From positions 1 to 7,928 of the forward strand of contig JBJOER010000049.1 of the NCBI GenBank assembly GCA_046049215.1: a stretch of DNA of 7,928 bases, written 5' to 3'. Within the stretch, counting starts at the first letter, position 1; the number at the start of each line of letters is the position of its first letter. Positions 6,391 through 7,928 of this stretch are shown one piece after another. The notes below the pieces were generated by a model. It saw only the letters and a list, made by a program, of their open reading frames with translations, did no database searches and was not told the DNA's origin. The translations under genes were made by a program, and so were the position numbers. Source of the stretch: JAJTFW01 sp046049215. GTDB lineage: Bacteria; Bacteroidota; Bacteroidia; AKYH767-A; OLB10.

Positions 6391-6408
6391 TTGATAATCA
6401 ATTTTTTT
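6389..6408 (+). terminator. Possible terminator after the heme lipoprotein gene
   Basis: AATTG (6389-6393) and CAATT (6399-6403) form a short stem with loop ATAAT, running into a T tract to 6408. The stem overlaps the stop codon and is A-T rich, so strength is doubtful. The gene meets msrB tail to tail, where a terminator is expected. Confidence 0.4.
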
Positions 6409-6509
6409 AGTTTCGCTTAATTCAGATTTTGTTTAGGACTTTTGACCGGGTCAGCCGCTTTCAAGAAAACTCCAACGTGTGAAAACGAAAGCTCTGCTTC
6501 ACTCTCTAT

Positions 6510-7079
6510 CTATCGCGCGTTTTCCGGTTCCGGTTCGAAGTCCAGGCTAATGGAATTCATGCAAAACCGCTTGTAAGTGGGTGCTGGACCGTCATCAAAA
6601 ATGTGGCCCAAATGGGCATCGCATCGTCCACACAAGACCTCGGTCCTGAACATCCCGTGGCTTTTGTCCGGCTTGTATTGGGCACTGTTCGTACCAATGG
6701 CTTCGAAGAAACTAGGCCAACCACATCCGGAGGCGAATTTGGAGTCGGATCGGAACAGGGGGTTGCCGCATGCCGCGCAGAAGTAGGTGCCCTTGCCCTC
6801 GTGGTTCCAGTACTTGCCTGTGAATGCCCTCTCTGTGGCTGCCAGGCGTGCTACTTCATACAATTCCGGACTCAATACCTGCTGCCAAACCGAGTCGGGC
6901 AGATCCAATCGTGCGGTTGCGGTTCTGGAGTAATAAGGGTTTTTGGATTTGGAGTCGGAGGAGGTGGCCATGTTTTGCGATGCGTTCAATGAATACGAAT
7001 GGTTTGGATTATCCTGAGAACAGGCCTGTATTGTGGCCATAAAAAGGAATGTTAATCCGAACAGCGGACTTCTGTGCAT
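6510..7079 (-). CDS. msrB: Peptide-methionine (R)-S-oxide reductase MsrB, lipoprotein form
   Basis: MsrB reduces the R isomer of methionine sulfoxide in proteins back to methionine. The 189-aa product has the full catalytic domain at about 59-182: zinc-binding pairs CAAC (101-104) and CGRC (150-153), the SGCGWPSF block (117-124), HLGHIFDDGP (156-165) and RFCMNS (171-176) with nucleophile Cys173. Cys119 in SGCGWPSF is another cysteine that could take part in recycling. The N-terminus is a lipoprotein signal: hydrophobic 6-18 and lipobox IQAC with Cys20, then a Ser/Asn-rich linker (21-50). The enzyme is thus expected to be anchored in the envelope and repair oxidised envelope proteins, unlike cytosolic MsrB of about 140 aa. 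It is transcribed away from parE and converges on the heme lipoprotein gene. No MsrA is in the window. No Shine-Dalgarno is visible. Confidence 0.96.
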   Translation of the reverse strand: MHRSPLFGLTFLFMATIQACSQDNPNHSYSLNASQNMATSSDSKSKNPYYSRTATARLDLPDSVWQQVLSPELYEVARLAATERAFTGKYWNHEGKGTYFCAACGNPLFRSDSKFASGCGWPSFFEAIGTNSAQYKPDKSHGMFRTEVLCGRCDAHLGHIFDDGPAPTYKRFCMNSISLDFEPEPENAR

Positions 7080-7133
7080 ACGTTGTTAACTGCTTAATGA
7101 TCGGATTGTTTTGTACCGGTTGCAATTTGTTTT

Positions 7134-7176
7134 TTCCCAAATTGGGAATCGGTGGTTGGATTCGCCCAACTGGGAA
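7134..7176. promoter_or_regulatory. Two related operator-like palindromes upstream of msrB
   Basis: TTCCCAA-A-TTGGGAA (7134-7148) is a perfect 7+1+7 palindrome. CCCA-AC-TGGG (7166-7174 region, CCCAACTGGGAA at 7165-7176) is a related copy about 29 bases away centre to centre, close to three helical turns. On the minus strand a TTG (7167-7169) and, 21 bases on, CCAATTTG (7138-7145) could be a poor -33/-7 pair for msrB, so the palindromes would lie on that promoter. No regulator is identified and the promoter match is weak. Confidence 0.45.
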
Positions 7177-7204
7177 CCCTGAGTGCTGTAATAAAAGGGT
7201 GTAC

Positions 7205-7225
7205 TTGAAAAAGGTGTTGAAAAAG
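7205..7225. repeat. Short direct repeat TTGAAAAAG x2
   Basis: TTGAAAAAG occurs at 7205-7213 and again at 7217-7225, a 12-base period with GTG between. It lies just upstream of the likely parE promoter, in the divergent gap. It could be an A-tract upstream element; there is no other evidence of function. Confidence 0.4.
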
Positions 7226-7234
7226 CGATGTGAT

Positions 7235-7269
7235 TTTGGCGACAACCCAGGTTGCTGTTGGTAACTTTG
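7235..7269 (+). promoter_or_regulatory. Likely parE promoter with palindrome in its spacer
   Basis: TAACTTTG (7262-7269) is a perfect match to the Bacteroidota -7 consensus TAnnTTTG. TTTG at 7235-7238 could be the -33 element, with a 23-base spacer that is at the long end of the known range. Inside the spacer lies a palindrome CAACC-CA-GGTTG (7243-7254), a position where a bound repressor would block RNA polymerase. A start near 7276 would leave a leader of about 58 bases. Confidence 0.55.
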
Positions 7270-7275
7270 AAGGTG

Positions 7276-7291
7276 AAAGCCTGGGCTTTTT
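7276..7291 (+). promoter_or_regulatory. Hairpin at the predicted 5' end of the parE mRNA
   Basis: AAAGC (7276-7280) and GCTTT (7285-7289) pair around the tetraloop CTGG, followed by two further T. It lies at the predicted transcript start. It could protect the 5' end of the mRNA or act as a tiny attenuator; with a 5-bp stem this is tentative. Confidence 0.3.
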
Positions 7292-7333
7292 GCGAATTTT
7301 GCCAGCCTTTTGAATCCAGAACGAGCAAGCGCC

Positions 7334-7928
7334 ATGTCGAAGAAGCAAATCACACTTGAACACAATTACACGGAAGACAGCATCCAATCCCTGGACTGGA
7401 AACAACACATCCGGCTTCGTCCGGGAATGTACATCGGAAAGCTTGGTGATGGTTCGGCCAAGGACGACGGGATATACGTCCTTTTGAAGGAGGTCATCGA
7501 TAACTGCATCGACGAATACGTGATGGGATATGGAAAGACCATCGAAATCGAGGTGAAGGAGGGAACGGTGAGGGTTCGTGACTTCGGTCGGGGGATACCT
7601 CTGGGGAAGGTGGTTGAATGCGTAAGCAAGATCAATACAGGGGGAAAGTACGATTCCCAGGCTTTTCAGAAATCGGTTGGTTTGAACGGGGTCGGAACCA
7701 AGGCTGTGAATGCCTTGTCCGGTTACTTCAAAGTACAAAGCGTCCGTCAGGGCCGAACAACCTGGGCCGAATTCAGTCGGGGCGAGCTTCAGAAACAGAA
7801 ACACGACCAGCCTTCGAACCTGTCCGACGGTACAGAAGTGACATTCGTACCGGACAGCGATATTTTTCTCGATTACGAGTTCCGCATGGACTACATCGAA
7901 ACCATGATCAGGAACTACACCTACCTGA
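7334..7928 (+). CDS. parE: DNA topoisomerase IV subunit B (ParE), 5' part, runs off the right edge
   Basis: ParE is the ATPase subunit of topoisomerase IV, which with ParC separates linked daughter chromosomes. The frame is open from the ATG for 198 codons to the window end; the TGA at 7926-7928 is out of frame. The GHKL ATPase is well preserved: RLRPGMYIG (27-35), EVIDNCIDE (53-61) with catalytic Glu53 and Asn57, VRDFGRGIP (81-89) with Asp83, INTGGKYDS (100-108) and GLNGVGTKAVNALS (116-129), the ATP lid. The opening YTEDSIQSLDW and GKLGDGSAKDDGIY fit the ParE type of Bacteroidota better than GyrB, but without the C-terminal part a GyrB-like paralog cannot be fully excluded. It is divergent from msrB across a 254-base gap with a good -7 element. 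No Shine-Dalgarno is seen before the ATG. Confidence 0.93.
   Translation, partial: MSKKQITLEHNYTEDSIQSLDWKQHIRLRPGMYIGKLGDGSAKDDGIYVLLKEVIDNCIDEYVMGYGKTIEIEVKEGTVRVRDFGRGIPLGKVVECVSKINTGGKYDSQAFQKSVGLNGVGTKAVNALSGYFKVQSVRQGRTTWAEFSRGELQKQKHDQPSNLSDGTEVTFVPDSDIFLDYEFRMDYIETMIRNYTYL

Noticed and set aside
6443..6453. TGACC-G-GGTCA palindrome between the heme lipoprotein gene and msrB
   Set aside because: It lies in a convergent gap where no promoter is expected, and the one-base centre cannot form a useful hairpin. It is probably chance.
7094..7804. A 236-aa open frame on the minus strand opposite the start of parE
   Set aside because: It lies antisense to a clear ParE ATPase domain, has no recognisable motif and crosses the promoter gap; it is a shadow of the real gene.
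7926..7928. TGA at the very end of the window as a possible stop of parE
   Set aside because: The parE codon there is CTG at 7925-7927, so the TGA is out of frame and the gene continues beyond the window.

Overview
The window looks like a chromosomal segment of a member of the Bacteroidota. Three things point there. The proteins have Bacteroidota features: ParE-type topoisomerase wording, a rhomboid pair directly behind mutL, and a CxxCHxxxCxGP heme lipoprotein. None of the visible start codons has a Shine-Dalgarno sequence. Several gaps carry elements resembling the Bacteroidota promoter consensus (TTTG / TAnnTTTG). I see no insertion sequence, phage gene, tRNA, rRNA or CRISPR array. The lineage is inferred from protein style only.

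Layout. Bases 1-1130 hold the 3' part of mutL (mismatch repair). It is followed after 3 bases by a rhomboid intramembrane protease (1134-1985), then by a second rhomboid whose start overlaps or abuts the first one's stop (1982-2878). These three look like one transcription unit. A 190-base gap with hairpins and a possible promoter leads to a 245-aa protein (3069-3806) that I read as a solitary, divergent Cas6-like RAMP. It ends at a strong intrinsic terminator (3833-3865). Next come a membrane-anchored protein that joins an AsmA-like N-terminal region to a GT51 peptidoglycan glycosyltransferase domain (3921-5894) and a small heme-binding lipoprotein with a GTG start (5938-6390). The minus strand then carries a lipoprotein methionine sulfoxide reductase B (6510-7079). 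After a 254-base divergent gap rich in palindromes, the 5' end of parE (topoisomerase IV subunit B) runs off the right edge (7334-7928).

How the genes relate. Most are cell-maintenance genes: DNA repair and topology (mutL, parE), membrane proteolysis (two rhomboids), wall synthesis (GT51 protein), and envelope redox or repair (heme lipoprotein, MsrB). The odd one out is the Cas6-like gene. It has the glycine-rich C-terminal motif of Cas6, but no CRISPR array or other cas gene is near it, and the segment where Cas6 normally carries its catalytic histidine appears to be missing. It has its own possible promoter and its own terminator. It is the best candidate here for something not yet described.
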